The notes under the pieces: model-generated
What the model was told of the DNA's origin: nothing
The model's input: only the letters and a program-made list of their open reading frames with translations
Databases searched by the model: none
Assembly (NCBI RefSeq): GCF_014323725.1
Contig: NZ_JABVED010000010.1
Coordinates: 1-64,000, forward strand
Direction: 5' to 3'
DNA from: Actinokineospora xionganensis
Lineage (GTDB): Bacteria; Actinomycetota; Actinomycetes; Mycobacteriales; Pseudonocardiaceae
DNA: 64,000 bases
In this document: piece after piece, positions 52,964 through 62,620 of the stretch
Layout of the letters: each line of letters begins with the position of its first letter
Numbering within the stretch: the stretch's first letter is position 1
Translations under genes and position numbers: made by a program

Positions 52964-55621
52964 TCAGCGCGAAAGCGGCCATCCCGCGATGAGCACCGCC
53001 ACCAGGGCGGTCCATCCCGTCTGGTGCGAAGCGCCCAGGCCTTCGCCGGTGTCGCCGTCGAAGTACTCACTGAAAGTGACGTGTTCGGCCCACAGCGGCG
53101 AGTCCGTCGCCTCGATCCGCTTGCCGTCGGCTGGTCGGTGACCATCCGGTCCCGGTAGGAACAGGGCGGCCAGCCTGTGGGAGAGCTCGCGCGCGGCCAC
53201 ACCCGCGGTGACGTGGTTCGCCGAGCCGGTGGGCAGCTCGACGGTGATGCCGCCGCGGTGGAACTCGTCGAGCACGGTGAGCGCCTCGACCAGCAGGGCG
53301 TTGGTCGGGAACCAGACTGGGCCGCGCCAGTTGGAGTTGCCACCGAACATCGGGCTGCTCGACTCGCCCGGCTCATAGGCGACGCGGTGGCCGTAGCCGG
53401 CGATGTCGACGTCGATGCCGCCGCGGTGGGCGGCCGAGAGCGACCTGATGCCGTGCGGGGAAAGGAACTCGCCCTCGTCGAACATCCTGGTCAGGACCCG
53501 GCGCAGCTTCGTCTCGTCGAGCAGGGACAGCAGCGCGCTGCGCTTGCCGTCCTCCTCACGCCAGGTGAGGAACTGGCCGAACTCGGGCTGGCGGTGCAGC
53601 ACGTAGTTGAGCCGGTCGGCGAACGCGGGCAGCTCGGTGAACACCCACGGCTCCAGCGACGCCGAGGCGAGCAGTGGGATCAGGCCGACCATCGACCGCA
53701 CCCGCACCGGCCGGGACTCGCCGCCGCCGCGGGAGAGCAGGTCGTAGCAGAATCCGTCCTCCTCGTCCCAGATCGGCGTGCCCGCGGACCCGAAGTGCGT
53801 CGACGCCTGGGCGATGGCCAGGAAGTGCTCGACGAACTTCGTGGCGACGTCCTCATAGGCCTCGTCGTGGCGGGCCAGCTCCAACGCCATCTGCATGAGG
53901 TGCAGCGCGTAGGTGGCCATCCAGGAGGTGGCGTCGGACTGCTCGAAGCGCCAGCCATCGGGCAGCTGCTCGGAGCGGTTGACCGGGCCGATGTTGTCCA
54001 TGCCGAGGAAGCCGCCCTCGAACAGGTTGTTGCCTTCCGGGTCCTTGCGGTTGACCCACCAGGAGAAGTTCAGCAGCAGCTTGTGGAACACCCGGGCCAG
54101 GAACAGCCGGTCCCCGTGCCCGGTCGCGCGCTGCTCGGCCCGGTAGACCTGCAGCGTCGCCCAGGCGTGCACGGGCGGGTTGACGTCGCCGAACTCCCAC
54201 TCGTAGGCGGGCAGCCTGCCGTCGGGATGCATGAGCCACTCGCGGCACAGCAGGATCAACTGGTCCTTGGCGAAGGCGGGGTCGACCTGGGCGAACGCCA
54301 CCATGTGAAAGGCCAGGTCCCACGCGGCGAACCACGGGTACTCCCACTCGTCGGGCATCGAGACGATGTCGGCGACGTCCATCTGCGTCCAGTGCCGGTT
54401 GCGCGCCCACGGCCCCTTCCGCTCGTCGGGCGCGGGCGGGTGCGCGGGGTCGCCTTCGAGCCATTCGCGAACCCGGAAGCGGTAGTGCTGCTTGGTCCAC
54501 AGCAACCCGGCGTAGGCACGGCGGGCGACCTTCTTCTCTTCCGGCGTGTCACCGAGGGGGATGCGGTCGTAGAACTCGTCGGCCTCGGCCTTGCGCTCGT
54601 CGATGGTCGCCTGGAAGTTGCGGCCGAACGCGCGGCCGTGCCCTTCGCCCGCGATCAGGCGCAGTCGCACGGTCACGGAATCGCCGGGCGCGACCTCGTC
54701 GAACCGGTACCAGGCGGCGGCCTTCGTGCCCGGCTGGGAGGCGGCCTGGACGACCTGGCAGGAGTCAAGGTCGCCGTTGACGATGTGGTCGCCGATGCCG
54801 GACTTCGTGTACCGGCTTGGGTTGGCGTGGCGGCCGAAGAGGAGGGCCTCGTCGGTCTCGTTGTCGGTCACCAGAAGCTGCGGCTCGCCGTCGAAGTGCA
54901 GGGTGTACCGGCCGAGACCGGAGTGCTCGGCCACCACCCGCGACCAGCCGTCGACGGTCGAGGCGATCAACGCGGGCCTGCGCGCGTCCCGGCCCCACGA
55001 CCACGTGTTGCGGAACCACACCTGCGGCACCAGATGCAGCGGCGCCGGGTCCGGCCCGTGGTTGGTGGCGGTGATCTCGACACAGACGTCGTCGGGCGCG
55101 GCCTTCGCGTAGGTCACCTCGACGTCGAAGAACCGGTTGCCGTCGAGGACACCGGTGTCGGCCAGCTCCGGCTCCCGCCCGTCGCGGCCCGCGGCCCGGG
55201 CCAGCTCACGCAGGCGCTCGTACGGGTAGGCGGCCTGCGGGTACCGGTAGACGGACCTCATCCAGGAGTGGGTGGGGGTGCCGTCGGTGATCCACCAGTA
55301 CTCCTTGACGTCCTCACCATGATTGCCCTCTTCGTTGGTGAGGCCGAAGTAGCGTTCCTTGAGGATCTCGTCCTGGCCGTTCCACAGGGCGAGGCCCAGA
55401 TTGAGGAACCCGAACCGGTCACAGATCCCCGCGATCCCGTCCTCACCCCACCGGTAAGCACGCGACCTGGCCTGCTCGAAGGGGAAATACCCCCAGGCGT
55501 CACCGTTCGCGGAGTAGTCCTCACGGACCGTGCCCCACTGGCGGCCCGCGAGGTAGGGGCCCCACTGCCGCCAGGGTGCGTCGGCTGTCGGGGACTGGGC
55601 CAACCTCTCGTGCTCACTCAT
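52964..55621 (-). CDS. MGH1-like/GH63-type glycoside hydrolase
   Basis: The 885-aa cytosolic-looking glycosidase has an N-terminal beta-sandwich region and a C-terminal (alpha/alpha)-barrel as in GH63/mannosylglycerate hydrolase (MGH1). Landmarks are [23 protein letters not shown] (~445-467) with the catalytic Asp candidate, [21 protein letters not shown], and [14 protein letters not shown]1 enzymes cleave mannosyl- or glucosylglycerate, which are osmolytes in actinobacteria, so that role is possible. The ATG 55621 is chosen over an upstream frame to 55699. There is a promoter gap before the divergent secretion cluster. Confidence 0.88.
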   Translation of the reverse strand: MSEHERLAQSPTADAPWRQWGPYLAGRQWGTVREDYSANGDAWGYFPFEQARSRAYRWGEDGIAGICDRFGFLNLGLALWNGQDEILKERYFGLTNEEGNHGEDVKEYWWITDGTPTHSWMRSVYRYPQAAYPYERLRELARAAGRDGREPELADTGVLDGNRFFDVEVTYAKAAPDDVCVEITATNHGPDPAPLHLVPQVWFRNTWSWGRDARRPALIASTVDGWSRVVAEHSGLGRYTLHFDGEPQLLVTDNETDEALLFGRHANPSRYTKSGIGDHIVNGDLDSCQVVQAASQPGTKAAAWYRFDEVAPGDSVTVRLRLIAGEGHGRAFGRNFQATIDERKAEADEFYDRIPLGDTPEEKKVARRAYAGLLWTKQHYRFRVREWLEGDPAHPPAPDERKGPWARNRHWTQMDVADIVSMPDEWEYPWFAAWDLAFHMVAFAQVDPAFAKDQLILLCREWLMHPDGRLPAYEWEFGDVNPPVHAWATLQVYRAEQRATGHGDRLFLARVFHKLLLNFSWWVNRKDPEGNNLFEGGFLGMDNIGPVNRSEQLPDGWRFEQSDATSWMATYALHLMQMALELARHDEAYEDVATKFVEHFLAIAQASTHFGSAGTPIWDEEDGFCYDLLSRGGGESRPVRVRSMVGLIPLLASASLEPWVFTELPAFADRLNYVLHRQPEFGQFLTWREEDGKRSALLSLLDETKLRRVLTRMFDEGEFLSPHGIRSLSAAHRGGIDVDIAGYGHRVAYEPGESSSPMFGGNSNWRGPVWFPTNALLVEALTVLDEFHRGGITVELPTGSANHVTAGVAARELSHRLAALFLPGPDGHRPADGKRIEATDSPLWAEHVTFSEYFDGDTGEGLGASHQTGWTALVAVLIAGWPLSR

Positions 55622-55729
55622 CACCCCACAGTGTGCGGCAGCCCGTCGAAACCGGTGAAACGCCCCCGTGGCGTCCGCCAGGCCCGGTATGGTCGTCACG
55701 CAGCGGAGTGGGCGGGGGACTGAGACGGC

Positions 55730-56209
55730 ATGGACGCGTTCGACAGCATCGCGGGATCACTGGACCGCGCATCGGCGCTAGGCAGCGGCGCGGGTGGGAG
55801 CGTGGGCACCGGCTTGCGTGGGGCGTTGCCGCCACCGCCGGGAAGCGGCGGGAAGTTCAACTTCGCGCCGAACGAGATCCGCACCATCGTCAAGGACTGG
55901 CTGGCACTGGCCGACGACTATAAGGCGTCGATTGTGAGATCCGACCGAACCAGTGAACTCGATGGCCCTGGGGACGAGGTCGCGAGCGAGCGACACGCGA
56001 TGACCGCCAGCGCGTCGTTCAACGCCTATTTCGACTCTGTCCAGCTGAAATACACCTATTGCCTGGAGCAGGCGGCGAAATTCCAAGAATCATTGGATCG
56101 CTACCTGGGAACCGATGAGGCAAGCAAGATTAAGTTGCGACTCAAAGAAGACGTCATGCCACGGATCAATGATCGGCCCGCCGGGCGCGCCTCGGACGAA
56201 GGGATCTAG
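55730..56209 (+). CDS. Type VII secretion cluster small protein (159 aa)
   Basis: Residues 1-45 are glycine/serine/proline-rich and residues ~48-145 form two long helices joined by a turn (NEIRTIVKDWLALADDYKASIVRS; FNAYFDSVQLKYTYCLEQAAKFQESLDRYL), as in WXG100-like helical hairpins, though without a W-x-G motif. It heads the run of secretion-type genes: 2 bp separate it from the DUF3558 lipoprotein gene. Unrecognised by name. It may be a substrate or partner of the following PPE-like protein. Confidence 0.65.
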   Translation: MDAFDSIAGSLDRASALGSGAGGSVGTGLRGALPPPPGSGGKFNFAPNEIRTIVKDWLALADDYKASIVRSDRTSELDGPGDEVASERHAMTASASFNAYFDSVQLKYTYCLEQAAKFQESLDRYLGTDEASKIKLRLKEDVMPRINDRPAGRASDEGI

Positions 56210-56211
56210 CT

Positions 56212-56847
56212 GTGCGTACCCGCTGCCTGCTGGCTATCGCGACGATCTTCATCGGGATCTCCGGATGCGCCAGCCCTGAGCCGGGCACGCCCATCGCGTC
56301 CAACCCGCCATCCGAGACGTCCTCGGCCACCGCGAAACCTACGAAATCAACCGATCCGGCACCGGATCTACCGTCTCACGGGGCACCCAAGGTCAAGTCT
56401 CCGCTCAAGACGGACAAGTTCGAGGCCGATCCTTGCGCCGTGTTCACCGACGAGCAGTTGGGTAAGTACGGTGTCGGCACAGGAACAGCCGACTCCGACA
56501 AGCTCGGTAAATCCTGCACGTGGAAGACCGAGGACTCCGGCACCATCCTTCTGGCATGGGATAATTTGTTCGGGCGCGGGATCAGCAGAATCTACCAGGG
56601 ACAAGAAAACGGGAAGTATGCGTTTTTCGACGTCTTGCCAGACATAGAGGGATTTCCCGCCGTCTCTTACGGCGCGAGGGATAATCGGCCGATGGGTATC
56701 TGCTCGGTGTCCATCGGGGTCTCCGACCAAGTGTCGTTGATGGTGACACTCGCGCAGTCGACGTCGAAGCAAGGCACTGCGCACCCATGTGAAGTGGCTG
56801 CCAGGGTGGCAGCTGATGCCGTCACGAGCATGAAGGCGGGGGCCTGA
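56212..56847 (+). CDS. DUF3558-type lipoprotein
   Basis: The 211-aa protein has a lipobox (ISGC, Cys at ~19), a threonine/proline/lysine-rich linker (residues 20-70) and a DUF3558-like domain (FEADPCAVFTDEQLGKYGVG...CTWK, ~70-200) with three cysteines. DUF3558 lipoproteins are common in actinobacteria and often lie beside type VII secretion genes. The start is GTG. It is followed directly (1 bp) by the PPE-like gene. Confidence 0.85.
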   Translation: MRTRCLLAIATIFIGISGCASPEPGTPIASNPPSETSSATAKPTKSTDPAPDLPSHGAPKVKSPLKTDKFEADPCAVFTDEQLGKYGVGTGTADSDKLGKSCTWKTEDSGTILLAWDNLFGRGISRIYQGQENGKYAFFDVLPDIEGFPAVSYGARDNRPMGICSVSIGVSDQVSLMVTLAQSTSKQGTAHPCEVAARVAADAVTSMKAGA

Positions 56848-56848
56848 C

Positions 56849-58081
56849 ATGACCGATCCGCGCGGTGGCGTTGACGGAATGTCCGCATACGAGATCTACC
56901 AGGCATTGAGGGTCCGCGCTCGCGGGACCGGCAGTATGCACGACGCCTCCAGCCTCGCCGCTGAAGAGGCCAAACTCGAAGAGGTGCGGGCGGAACGGGT
57001 TCTTCAGCTTTCGGCCAAGATCGCGGCGGGCTGGGAGGGGGCTGCGGGAGACGCCGCGCTCGGATCTGCGAAGCCGCTGATCGACGTGTCCAAGATCGGC
57101 GCGGAGAACCTCGAGCGAACCACCAAGATCCTCGAATCGCAGTCGGACGGATTCCACGCCGCGTCGTCGGCTGTGCGGCCGGTCGCCGAGAACCCGCCTG
57201 AGACTGGGTTCATGGGCGACGTCGAGCCGTGGTTTACCGACACCCCGACCGAGACGGAAAAGTACGAAGCCGACTCGCTCAACAACCTGCGCGTCTATGA
57301 GGCGTACGACCACCAGTCGATGGCGCACGATGAGGCGCTGCCGATGGACTACTCCTACATCCAGGATCCCGGCGGCTCCATCGGCATCGAGCCGCCGGTG
57401 AAGAATCCGCCGGATGATCCGGGGGGTGGCGGTGACAAGGATCCGTACACGCCGCCGGGGCGCGTCGACGAAGGTCGCGACAAGTGGACGCCGCCGCCGG
57501 TGAAGCCCATCGACCCCGTGGACCCGCGGCCGGTCGAGCCGGTCGACCCGACCAAGCCGCAGCAGGTGGACGAGACCAAGCCCAACCAGCACATCCAGAC
57601 CAAGCCCGACCCGGTTCAGGTGCGCCCCCTGCCCACCGACCACCCAGGGCCGTCGAACCAGAACAACAACATCTACGGTCCCGGCGGCACGGGGACCGGC
57701 CGTGGCGGTGACGGCACCGGTGGTGGTCGCGGCAGCGGTGGACCTGGCGGTCTCCGCGGCGGTGGCGGCGGCGCGGGTGGTGCCGGTGGTTCGGGCATGC
57801 GCGGCGGCGGCTTCGGTAGCGGCACCGGTGAGCACGGGCCGGGTGGCCGCTCAGGTGCGCTCGGTGCCGGTGGCGACCACGGGCCGGGTGGGCGTGGTGG
57901 CGCTGCCGGTGCGGGTGGCCGCGGCGGTGGCGCGGGCATGGGCGGCGGCATGGGTGGCGGCGGCCGCGGGCAGGGTGGCGAGGACGAGGAGCACACCCGC
58001 GCGTCCTTCCTGCAGGAAGACGACCCCGAGGCGATCTTCGGCACCGACCAGATCACCGCACCCCCGGTCATCGGGGGTTAG
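56849..58081 (+). CDS. PPE-like protein with glycine-rich C-terminus
   Basis: The 410-aa protein begins with a helical PPE/WXG-like domain (residues ~10-165: MSAYEIYQALRVRARGTGS, ...AAGWEGAAGDAALGSAKPL), in which WEGAAGDAA replaces the W-x-G turn. A proline-rich segment (~175-265) with PVD/PKP repeats follows, then ~110 residues of extreme glycine content (GGG runs) and an acidic end that reads DDPEAIFGTDQITAPPVIGG. EspG lies 2 bp downstream and is its expected chaperone. The protein should be secreted by an ESX system that is not encoded in this window. Confidence 0.82.
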   Translation: MTDPRGGVDGMSAYEIYQALRVRARGTGSMHDASSLAAEEAKLEEVRAERVLQLSAKIAAGWEGAAGDAALGSAKPLIDVSKIGAENLERTTKILESQSDGFHAASSAVRPVAENPPETGFMGDVEPWFTDTPTETEKYEADSLNNLRVYEAYDHQSMAHDEALPMDYSYIQDPGGSIGIEPPVKNPPDDPGGGGDKDPYTPPGRVDEGRDKWTPPPVKPIDPVDPRPVEPVDPTKPQQVDETKPNQHIQTKPDPVQVRPLPTDHPGPSNQNNNIYGPGGTGTGRGGDGTGGGRGSGGPGGLRGGGGGAGGAGGSGMRGGGFGSGTGEHGPGGRSGALGAGGDHGPGGRGGAAGAGGRGGGAGMGGGMGGGGRGQGGEDEEHTRASFLQEDDPEAIFGTDQITAPPVIGG

Positions 58082-58083
58082 CG

Positions 58084-58812
58084 ATGAAGGTGGAGCTTTC
58101 CGTCACCACCCTGTTCCGGTTGCTGGACAAGGCAAACCTCGGCGAGCCGCACGTGATCTTCGCCGGTGGGGCGCGGTACTACTCGCCCCGGTTTCAGCAG
58201 GAGACCGACGCGCGGTTGCGGCGGGAGCTTGACGCTGCCGGGGTCAACGGGCCGCGGGGGGTCGCCCCGGACTTCCTGGATCTGCTCTCGGTGATCCAGC
58301 GCGCGGCCGTGGAGTACTTCGGCTACTTCCACGACGCCGAAGGGCCGTACTCGGTGGTCACCGCCGCGGTGGGCAGGCAGGCGGTGCTGGCCGAGCGGGT
58401 GGAGAACACCGTCACCTTCGAGCGGGTCGAGCCCACCAGGCTGCTCGACGCGTTCCTGTTCCGGCTGCCGAACGTGCCCGCCGCGCGGGGTGAGTCGATC
58501 TCGGTGCGGCTCTCGGACCTCGACGCCCCCAAGTCCGACGGGTTCGCCCGGTCAGCGGGTCCACCGCAGGCGCGCAGGCTCCAGGAACTGATGAAGCAGC
58601 CCCGGCTCGGCGGCGCGAAGCTCTACACAGCCAAGCGTGACCAGCGCGGAAAGCGATTGCGGGCCGCCGACTGGATCACCGCGATCGACGTTCAGCAAGG
58701 CCGTTGGGCTGTCTACAAGACCAGCCGCGGCGAAAGCTCGGTCACCGCGGTCCCCGGAACGCCGCAGCTCATCGCGACCCGGATGCGCGAACTGCAGGAC
58801 ACGATCAAGTGA
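58084..58812 (+). CDS. EspG-family type VII secretion chaperone
   Basis: The 242-aa EspG-like protein starts with MKVELSVTTLFRLLDKANLGEPHVIFAG and has the mixed alpha/beta pattern of the EspG fold; the family binds the PPE partner's tip and keeps it soluble before export. Its translation is close-coupled to the PPE-like gene (2-bp gap). The length is near the lower end of the family. A strong terminator follows. Confidence 0.85.
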   Translation: MKVELSVTTLFRLLDKANLGEPHVIFAGGARYYSPRFQQETDARLRRELDAAGVNGPRGVAPDFLDLLSVIQRAAVEYFGYFHDAEGPYSVVTAAVGRQAVLAERVENTVTFERVEPTRLLDAFLFRLPNVPAARGESISVRLSDLDAPKSDGFARSAGPPQARRLQELMKQPRLGGAKLYTAKRDQRGKRLRAADWITAIDVQQGRWAVYKTSRGESSVTAVPGTPQLIATRMRELQDTIK

Positions 58813-58843
58813 GTCCCCTTCCGCGCCAAGCGGAAGGGGACTC
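58811..58843. terminator. Bidirectional terminator between EspG and WXG genes
   Basis: A perfect 14-bp stem (58811-58824 with 58830-58843, loop GCCAA) lies between two convergent transcripts and begins in the EspG stop codon. Confidence 0.85.
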
Positions 58844-58849
58844 CGAGTC

Positions 58850-59698
58850 TTAGCTCGCCTCGAGCGCGTTCTGGGCGCGGATCAGGCCGTCGAACACGTC
58901 ACGCAGGGCGACCAGCAGGGTGATGGCCGCGCCGACAGCCACGCCGAGCTTGCCCGAGAGCAGGGCGCACTTGGACAGCACCTTCGCGATGGCGACCATG
59001 GCCTGGCCGACCACCAGCGGCGCCGCGACGCCGACCGTGGCGAGGAGCTCGATCGCCCAGCTCACCAGGGAACCGGCGATCGCGGAGAGGATGTCGCGCA
59101 CCGCGGTGCGGACGCCGTTGACGACCTCGGCCATGCCCATCGTGAGCGAGGCGATGCCGTGCGCGGCACCGGCGACGCCGCCGCAGACACCGGCGAGTCC
59201 AGCCGCCTTGTCCCGGTACGCCGTGGCGGCGTCGCCGGTCCAGCTGGGGGCCTCGTTCTTGGCGGCCTCGCCGTACTCCTGGCTCAGGGCGAGCATCTCG
59301 TTCTCGATGTTCGTCCACGACGCGGAGTAGGCCTTCACCATGTCCGGGTTACCCGCCAGGGCGTGCAGCATCGCCCGGGCGGGCTCGATGTGCTCGAGCA
59401 TCCAGGAGACCAGCTGGCCCGCGACGTAGGCGATGGGGTCGACGACGGCCGCCGCGACATCGAGCCCGAGCGCCACCATGCCGGAGACCGCGATAGCCCA
59501 GTCGCCCTTGTCGATGCCCTCGGCGATGGCCCAGCCCGCTTCGAAAGCGGTGACGCCGGTCATGAACCCGGGTCCGCCCTCTTGGCTGGGGGCGCCCATG
59601 TTCTCCAGCGGGTTCGCGTCCTGCAGGTAGTTGTTGCGCAGGTCGGTGCCGTCGGTGACCAGCGGGTTGTCGGACTTGGCGTCGATTCCCATGGTCAT
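58850..59698 (-). CDS. WXG100-fold secreted protein, cassette 1
   Basis: The 282-aa protein has an N-terminal unstructured stretch, then alternating hydrophobic helices. Its central helical hairpin has SWTGDAATAYRDKA (W-x-G motif at about residue 152). Hydrophobic helices after it (~175-270) could enter membranes. It matches the gene at 63470 along the middle (VDPI/LDPIG..., L.SW.xEH.xPxRxxL, YAxTWxNxx). No toxin-like C-terminus is present, unlike many polymorphic toxins. It is the last gene of a YbaB-like/EspC-like/WXG minus-strand cassette. Confidence 0.75.
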   Translation of the reverse strand: MTMGIDAKSDNPLVTDGTDLRNNYLQDANPLENMGAPSQEGGPGFMTGVTAFEAGWAIAEGIDKGDWAIAVSGMVALGLDVAAAVVDPIAYVAGQLVSWMLEHIEPARAMLHALAGNPDMVKAYSASWTNIENEMLALSQEYGEAAKNEAPSWTGDAATAYRDKAAGLAGVCGGVAGAAHGIASLTMGMAEVVNGVRTAVRDILSAIAGSLVSWAIELLATVGVAAPLVVGQAMVAIAKVLSKCALLSGKLGVAVGAAITLLVALRDVFDGLIRAQNALEAS

Positions 59699-59699
59699 G

Positions 59700-60053
59700 T
59701 CAGTTGCCCCTCACGGTCGGGATGCACGCGGCCGCGGCGTCGAGCTGCTCGACCAGTTGCTTCATGAGGTCGGTGATCCGCTGCTCGGTGTCCTCGTAGG
59801 CCTGCGCCGCCTCGGTGAGCTTGCTCGACATCTCGTGCAGGCTCTTCGCCGCACCGCCCAGCGCCTCGGTGCCTCGCGCCTGGGGCGAGACCACCATGGC
59901 GCCGAACGGCTGACACAGCAGCCCGTAGGCGTCGTTCAGCGTGGTCAGGTGCGCGCCCGCCGCGGTGGCGGTGTCCGCCCGACCGGCGAAGGCGTCGGTA
60001 GCCGCCGCGTGCGCCCGGACCTCGGCGCTGTTGACGGTCAACTCGTTTCCCAC
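59700..60053 (-). CDS. EspC-like (DUF2580-type) protein, cassette 1
   Basis: The 117-aa helical protein starts with MGNELTVNSAEVRAHAAATDAFAGRAD and continues as two long helices joined near GAMVVSPQARG, as in the type VII target EspC. No Cys, no signal peptide. It overlaps in layout with its copy at 63165 and is placed 1 bp before the WXG gene. It likely forms a secreted pair with it. Confidence 0.78.
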   Translation of the reverse strand: MGNELTVNSAEVRAHAAATDAFAGRADTATAAGAHLTTLNDAYGLLCQPFGAMVVSPQARGTEALGGAAKSLHEMSSKLTEAAQAYEDTEQRITDLMKQLVEQLDAAAACIPTVRGN

Positions 60054-60068
60054 AGCTGTTCCCCTCGC

Positions 60069-60494
60069 TCAGTCGTCTTCGATGTCGCCCAGTCGGTGCT
60101 GCCGCAGCGGGGCCGCACCTGCCTGCTGCTCGTCGGGGAACCGTGCGGCGTACTGGTTGAGGATCGGCGTCGCGGCCTCGTCCTCGCCCACCGTCTCGCG
60201 GGTGGTTTCCTCGACCCGCGCGCGCAGCTTGACCTGAGCCCGCTGCATGCAGGACATCAGCTCGGACGAAAGCCGCGCCGGATCGGTTCCTCGTCCCCGC
60301 TCGGTGATCGTCAACTCCGTGGGCACGCCGTTGCCGTCCACGGTCACCCGGACGGAGCCGTCGGCGGAGGTCTCGGTCACGCTCAGCGCGTTCATCTTCT
60401 GATGCAGGTCAATGAAGCGGCGTCCCCGCTGCTCAAGATCACCGGCCAGCTTCTCCAACTCGCGCGCGGCCTGGGTGGGGTCGTTCGGGAGCAT
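60069..60494 (-). CDS. YbaB/EbfC-like DNA-binding family protein, cassette 1
   Basis: The 141-aa protein has the YbaB/EbfC pattern: an early coiled helix (EKLAGDLEQRGRRFIDLHQKM), a beta hairpin SVRVTVDGNGVPTELTI (~45-62) and a C-terminal helix. YbaB proteins bind DNA as nucleoid-associated dimers, but actinobacterial copies next to type VII genes are often acidic and may act as adaptors. The last 25 residues are acidic. It is the first gene of its cassette. Confidence 0.8.
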   Translation of the reverse strand: MLPNDPTQAARELEKLAGDLEQRGRRFIDLHQKMNALSVTETSADGSVRVTVDGNGVPTELTITERGRGTDPARLSSELMSCMQRAQVKLRARVEETTRETVGEDEAATPILNQYAARFPDEQQAGAAPLRQHRLGDIEDD

Positions 60495-60546
60495 GCGTCG
60501 CTTCTCCTCAGCTTTGTGGGTGCGGTGGTCGCCTTCGTACCAGAGT

Positions 60547-61377
60547 TCACTGCTGCATACGGGTGACTTGGATGCGACGGTGCACGATCTCGGCGATTTT
60601 GTGGGCGTCGTCGCTGGGGATGACGAAGGTCCCCGACCGCGTGCGGAGCGCGACGGCGGGCCCGGCTGTGGTGGCCAGCATCGTGCCGTCGGCCAACGCC
60701 AGCCACGGTTGGAAATCGTCGAGGAGCACCAGTTCCACGGCGGAGATCTCGCGCAGTGGCACCGTGATCTGGTTGGGGCTGCCGGTCGAGTTGGGCACGT
60801 GCCTGCGGGCGTGGGCGATCACGTCGGCGGTGGTGATCGTGACGCCGGTGGTGATGGAATCGGCGTGGCCCATGGCGACGCGTGCGCCGAGGCGCAACTC
60901 CACCGGCAGTGAGCCGAGTTCGGGGATCAGCGGCAGCAACAGGATCTTGTAGGCGCTCGCGCTGAGCGGGACGGACACGAACACGTTCACCCACGCCAAC
61001 GCGAACAGCGGGAGTGCGAGGCGCTCGGCGGTCTCGGCGGCGAATCCGTACCCGGGGATTGCACCGAAGACCACCTGGCCCGCGGCGGCGAAGAACGCGG
61101 CGACCGGCCAGGCGGGCGGCTGGAACCGGCCGACCTGCAGGACCACGAACGGAATCAGCGAGCCGACCACCGGGATGAGCAGCCACCACTGGAATCCGCC
61201 CGCACCAACCGCGGCGGCGATCACCATGCCCGCACAGGCCAACACGACCGCTCCAGGAAGAGCGGTGAAGGCGAGGAAAAGGCGCGTCCGCGCGCGCCGG
61301 ACACGGTCGCGCAGGACCGGATCGAGCGGTCCCGGGATGGTGAGCGAGTTCAGTTCGGCACTCCCGTCCGCGGTCAG
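60547..61377 (-). CDS. PH-domain-like membrane protein with apparent CTG start
   Basis: The protein is about 276 aa if started at CTG 61377; otherwise 232 aa from GTG 61245, which falls inside a predicted helix. Two pairs of transmembrane helices lie in residues ~45-155, followed by a cytosolic part with alternating beta strands (ITVPLREISAVELVLLDDFQPWLAL) reminiscent of PH-like or bPH domains. Upstream of 61245 the same frame reads as good protein (LNSLTIPGPLDPVLRDRVRRART) but has no ATG, GTG or TTG. A short ATG frame ends in TGA overlapping CTG 61377. I cannot name the function. Confidence 0.6.
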   Translation of the reverse strand: MTADGSAELNSLTIPGPLDPVLRDRVRRARTRLFLAFTALPGAVVLACAGMVIAAAVGAGGFQWWLLIPVVGSLIPFVVLQVGRFQPPAWPVAAFFAAAGQVVFGAIPGYGFAAETAERLALPLFALAWVNVFVSVPLSASAYKILLLPLIPELGSLPVELRLGARVAMGHADSITTGVTITTADVIAHARRHVPNSTGSPNQITVPLREISAVELVLLDDFQPWLALADGTMLATTAGPAVALRTRSGTFVIPSDDAHKIAEIVHRRIQVTRMQQ

Positions 61378-61471
61378 GCCACTGTCGCCTGGCCGACCAT
61401 AGCGAACCGACCGCCGCGGGAGGCCGGATCGGCCAGGGCGGCCGCGGTCCGCTCAACTAACCTTTGACGCC

Positions 61472-62587
61472 GTGGACGGTGATTTCCCCTACGACCGGGT
61501 GATACCGGTCGATCAGTGGCTCGGCTGCCTGCTCGCGGGCGCGGTGGGCGACGCGCTGGGCGGTCCGGTCGAGTTCCTCTCGATCGCCGACATCCGGGCG
61601 CGGTTCGGGCCGGACGGGACGACCGGGTACGCCGACGCGTACGGCGGGCGGGGGAAGATCACCGACGACACGCAGCTGACCCTGTTCACCCTGGAAGCGA
61701 TGATCCGCGGCCACATCGCCAAGCGGCTGCTGTACTTCGAGCAGCACCCGTCGTCGGTGTTGCAGCACGCCTACCAGCGGTGGCTGCACACCCAAGGCGT
61801 GCCGTGGCACAAGGCGGCCGGGTCTTACGCGATGCAGGCCGAGCCGGACGGCTGGCTCATCGGCGAGCGTGACCTCTTCCACCGCCGCGCCCCCGGTTCG
61901 ACGGTGTTGCACGCCCTGGAGGGGTACGCGGCGGGCGCGGAGCGCGGGACGATGTCGCACCGGCTCAACGACTCCAAGGGCTGCGGCGCGGTGATGCGCG
62001 CGGCGCCCTGCGCGCTGTGGTCGGAGGACCCGCTCGACGGGTTCGTGATCGCCGCGCAGGCGGGCGCCCTCACCCACGGCCACCCCAGCGGCTACCTGGC
62101 GGCCGGGGCGCTCGCGTTCCTGGTTCACCGCCTCCTGGACGGCGCTGAGCTGCCCGACGCGATCGCCGACGTCCGCGCGGAGCTGGTCACCTGGGAGGAC
62201 TCCGCCGAGACGGTGGCGGCGCTCGACGGCGCGGTCGCACTGGCCGAGCGCGGCAGGCCCTCGCCGGAGGCGCTCGCGGGCCTCGGCGGCGGCTGGGTCG
62301 GCGAGGAGGCGCTGGCGATCGGCGTGTGCGCCGCGCTGGCCGCGGACGATCTCGCCGACGGGCTGCTGCTGGCGGTCAACCACTCCGGCGACAGCGACTC
62401 GACCGGGTCCATCTGCGGCAACCTGCTGGGCTCGGTGCACGGCGTCGGCGCGATTGCGGCGGACTGGTTGGCGGAGTTGGAACTTCGGGACGTCATCGAG
62501 CGTCTGGGTAGGGACGCGCTGATCGAGTTCAGCAGGCACAACTCGCTCGAGGACCCCGAGTGGCAGGTGCGGTATCCGGCCTGGTGA
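61472..62587 (+). CDS. ADP-ribosylglycohydrolase family protein
   Basis: The 371-aa DraG/ARH-type hydrolase has GAVGDALGGPVEF near residues 23-35, GKITDDTQLTLFTLEAM (~62-78) with the paired metal-binding aspartates, and VNHSGDSDSTGSICGNLLGS (~303-322) with the second metal site. It should remove ADP-ribose from proteins, DNA or nucleobases. It sits between the two secretion cassettes, which makes an antitoxin-like role possible, but direct evidence is absent. GTG 61472 is the start. Confidence 0.92.
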   Translation: MDGDFPYDRVIPVDQWLGCLLAGAVGDALGGPVEFLSIADIRARFGPDGTTGYADAYGGRGKITDDTQLTLFTLEAMIRGHIAKRLLYFEQHPSSVLQHAYQRWLHTQGVPWHKAAGSYAMQAEPDGWLIGERDLFHRRAPGSTVLHALEGYAAGAERGTMSHRLNDSKGCGAVMRAAPCALWSEDPLDGFVIAAQAGALTHGHPSGYLAAGALAFLVHRLLDGAELPDAIADVRAELVTWEDSAETVAALDGAVALAERGRPSPEALAGLGGGWVGEEALAIGVCAALAADDLADGLLLAVNHSGDSDSTGSICGNLLGSVHGVGAIAADWLAELELRDVIERLGRDALIEFSRHNSLEDPEWQVRYPAW

Positions 62588-62620
62588 CGGTAGGTTCCCG
62601 GCAGTCCGAGAGGGGAACGG

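Noticed and set aside
53177-55723. Long plus-strand open frame across the MGH1-like gene
   Set aside because: No motif and biased composition; the minus strand carries the recognisable glycosidase.
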